Shown: in pieces, positions 62,883 through 64,000 of the stretch
How positions within the stretch are numbered: position 1 is the stretch's first letter
Layout: every line of letters begins with the position of its first letter
Source of the DNA: Neoroseomonas lacus
Lineage (GTDB): Bacteria > Pseudomonadota > Alphaproteobacteria > Acetobacterales > Acetobacteraceae
DNA length: 64,000 nt
Reading direction: 5' to 3'
NCBI RefSeq assembly: GCF_014644535.1
Contig: NZ_BMKW01000006.1
Location: 338,326-402,325, forward strand
The notes under the pieces: model-generated
What the model was told of the DNA's origin: nothing
What the model saw: only the letters and a program-made list of their open reading frames with translations
Databases searched by the model: none
Position numbers and translations under genes: made by a program

Positions 62883-62906
62883 CAGCGGAACATTGCTCCC
62901 ATACTA

Positions 62907-63143
62907 TGGAAACGAGCGAGTTTCCAATCACCTCCTTGCGCAATTGGGGTATGCGCGCGCTGCACCATCCAAGGCCTTGTCTGCAACGCCGCCGCAGGGG
63001 TGGGTGTCGGCGTGCAACCGATTCCGGGATCGCCCGAATGCATCAGGATGCGCGCGGATGCGGGCATGGGCCGCGTCAGGTCGTCATGCCGCGGGCTGGC
63101 CGTGCGCCCGGGTGACAAGGGGGTGGATGTCGCCCAGCGGTCG
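62907..63143. other. Gap between the aminopeptidase and SGNH genes
   Basis: This stretch holds the small inverted repeat TGGAAAC / GTTTCCA and otherwise G+C-rich DNA with no supported gene. A 151-codon frame on the minus strand runs across it but has no ribosome site or family match. Confidence 0.4.
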
Positions 63144-63914
63144 TCAGGGCGCCCTGACGGTGCGCACCGGCAGCCCGGCCAGCAGCGCGCTGGCCAAGGC
63201 ATCGGCGAGGCAGGCATAGCCGCGGTCGTTGTGATGCAGGCCATCGGCCACCAGCAGCGACTCGGACAGCACGCCGGCCGCCGCCCAGCCATCCATCAGC
63301 GCCCCGCGGGAAAACAACGTCACGCCGGGCGTGGTGGCGGCGATCTCGGCCAGGACCGCATCGAAGCGCCGGTTGCCGGGAAAGGCGGCGATGCGCGGGG
63401 CACGCTGGTTGTCCATCAGGACCACCTCGATGCCGGCTTGGCGGAGCATGCCCACGCCCTGGCGGACGAGGGTGGCGAATTGCCCGGGATCCATGCGGCG
63501 CATCGCGGCGTTGGCGCCGACCTGCCAGATCACGAGGTCGGGCCGGTCGGCGATCACATCGCGGGTGATGCGCTCGATCATGTTGTCGGCATCCTCGCCA
63601 CCCTTGCCGTGGTTGAGCACCGTCACGCGCGGGCCGAGGGCGGCGCGCAGCCGCGCCTGCAGCTGGGCCGGGTAGGTATGCGCGGCATCCGACGCGCCCG
63701 ACCCTTCCGTGGAGGAGGAGCCGAAGGCGATGATGCGGGCGCCATTGGGGCGCCTCAGGGCGTCGGCCAGGCCGGTCGAGACGATGGGCGGCTGCTCCAG
63801 GCCGGGGCAGGACGCCGCCAGGGCCGGGACGGACGGCAGGACGACCGCCAGGGCCAGCAGCGCGAGCCGAAACGCCGCTGCCCCCCGCCCGCGCCCAACC
63901 CGCCACCAGGCCAT
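63144..63914 (-). CDS. SGNH/GDSL-like hydrolase, secreted
   Basis: This 256-residue esterase-like protein has an N-terminal signal or anchor (AAAFRLALLALAVVLPSVPA). The blocks of the fold are visible: IIAFGSSSTEGSGASDAAHT (block I serine), LNHGKGGEDADNMIERITRD (II), VIWQVGANAAMRRMDPGQFA (III, N) and LVADGLHHNDRGYACLADAL (V, D-x-x-H). Family members are lipases, acetyl-esterases or peptidoglycan/polysaccharide deacetylases in the periplasm. The start at 63914 (MAWWRVGRGRG) is likely but not certain. Confidence 0.88.
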   Translation of the reverse strand: MAWWRVGRGRGAAAFRLALLALAVVLPSVPALAASCPGLEQPPIVSTGLADALRRPNGARIIAFGSSSTEGSGASDAAHTYPAQLQARLRAALGPRVTVLNHGKGGEDADNMIERITRDVIADRPDLVIWQVGANAAMRRMDPGQFATLVRQGVGMLRQAGIEVVLMDNQRAPRIAAFPGNRRFDAVLAEIAATTPGVTLFSRGALMDGWAAAGVLSESLLVADGLHHNDRGYACLADALASALLAGLPVRTVRAP

Positions 63915-64000
63915 GGCGCCGGTGCGGGACGTCCGGTGCGGCGCCTGGTCGTGACTTCCCGGTGGCTGCCGGCCCTGGCCGGGGCGATTCGCAGGCGCGG

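Overview
The window is G+C-rich, densely coded bacterial DNA that reads as an alphaproteobacterium, most likely Acetobacteraceae of the Roseomonas type. This rests on the linked order miaB-phoH-ybeY-corC-lnt-XRE regulator, the cyt c / kdsB / pheA cluster, the etfBA-hbd cluster, the yejABEF oligopeptide ABC operon, two orphan TctC-type periplasmic binding proteins, and DUF992, DUF1285, DUF6111 and DUF4159 proteins. The genus is an inference. No rRNA, tRNA, CRISPR array, transposase or integrase was recognised.

Layout. 1-5960: an orphan phage gp5-like OB-fold protein, a cysteine-rich secreted protein, an uncharacterised 397-residue protein, an octopine-dehydrogenase-like enzyme, a TctC protein and a PlsC acyltransferase. 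6406-12805: miaB, phoH, ybeY, corC, lnt and an XRE regulator (tRNA modification, rRNA maturation, lipoprotein acylation). 12994-21392: PfkB kinase, RluA-type pseudouridine synthase, LysR/AhpD-like pair, PNPOx-like protein, mechanosensitive channel, MFS carrier and a small twin-TM protein. 21491-24485: etfB, etfA and hbd, with a lower-G+C HTH-like reading frame placed between etfA and hbd. 24715-36913: DUF992, a beta-hydroxyacid dehydrogenase, a K+ channel with a C-terminal zinc ribbon, an MmyB-type regulator, an SDR, an Asp/Glu racemase, cca, an MsbA-like exporter, an MFS plus CatB-like acetyltransferase pair and a dual-specificity phosphatase. 37351-49983: TctC, NUDIX, DUF1285 and a MoxR / DUF58 / DUF4159 / LtrA / GATase-like operon. 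50040-63914: pheA, kdsB, cytochrome c, hisN-like, yejABEF with two trailing genes, MarR, an M17 aminopeptidase and an SGNH hydrolase.

The most striking thing not explained by the genes is a family of intergenic elements. Seven full or near-full copies (roughly 215-425 bp), one half copy and several solo hairpins are spread over the window. They usually start within about 10-35 bp of a stop codon. Each full copy has a terminator-like hairpin at both ends (GGAGAGGGG / CCCCTCTCC), then inward a second hairpin with a 9-bp stem of the form CCAAANNNN / NNNNTTTGG. The four inner pairs of that stem differ between copies and mostly stay complementary, so structure rather than sequence is being kept. 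Two copies lie inside operons (after moxR, and between yejB and yejE).

Other regulatory signals of note are an alphaproteobacterial LexA-type box (GAAC-N7-GAAC) filling the spacer of a promoter downstream of cca, four tandem degenerate 8-mers upstream of the phosphatase gene, a perfect 32-bp inverted repeat near 38.5 kb, and perfect palindromes upstream of the XRE regulator and the M17 aminopeptidase. Many genes are translationally coupled by 1- or 4-nt stop/start overlaps, several using TTG or GTG starts.
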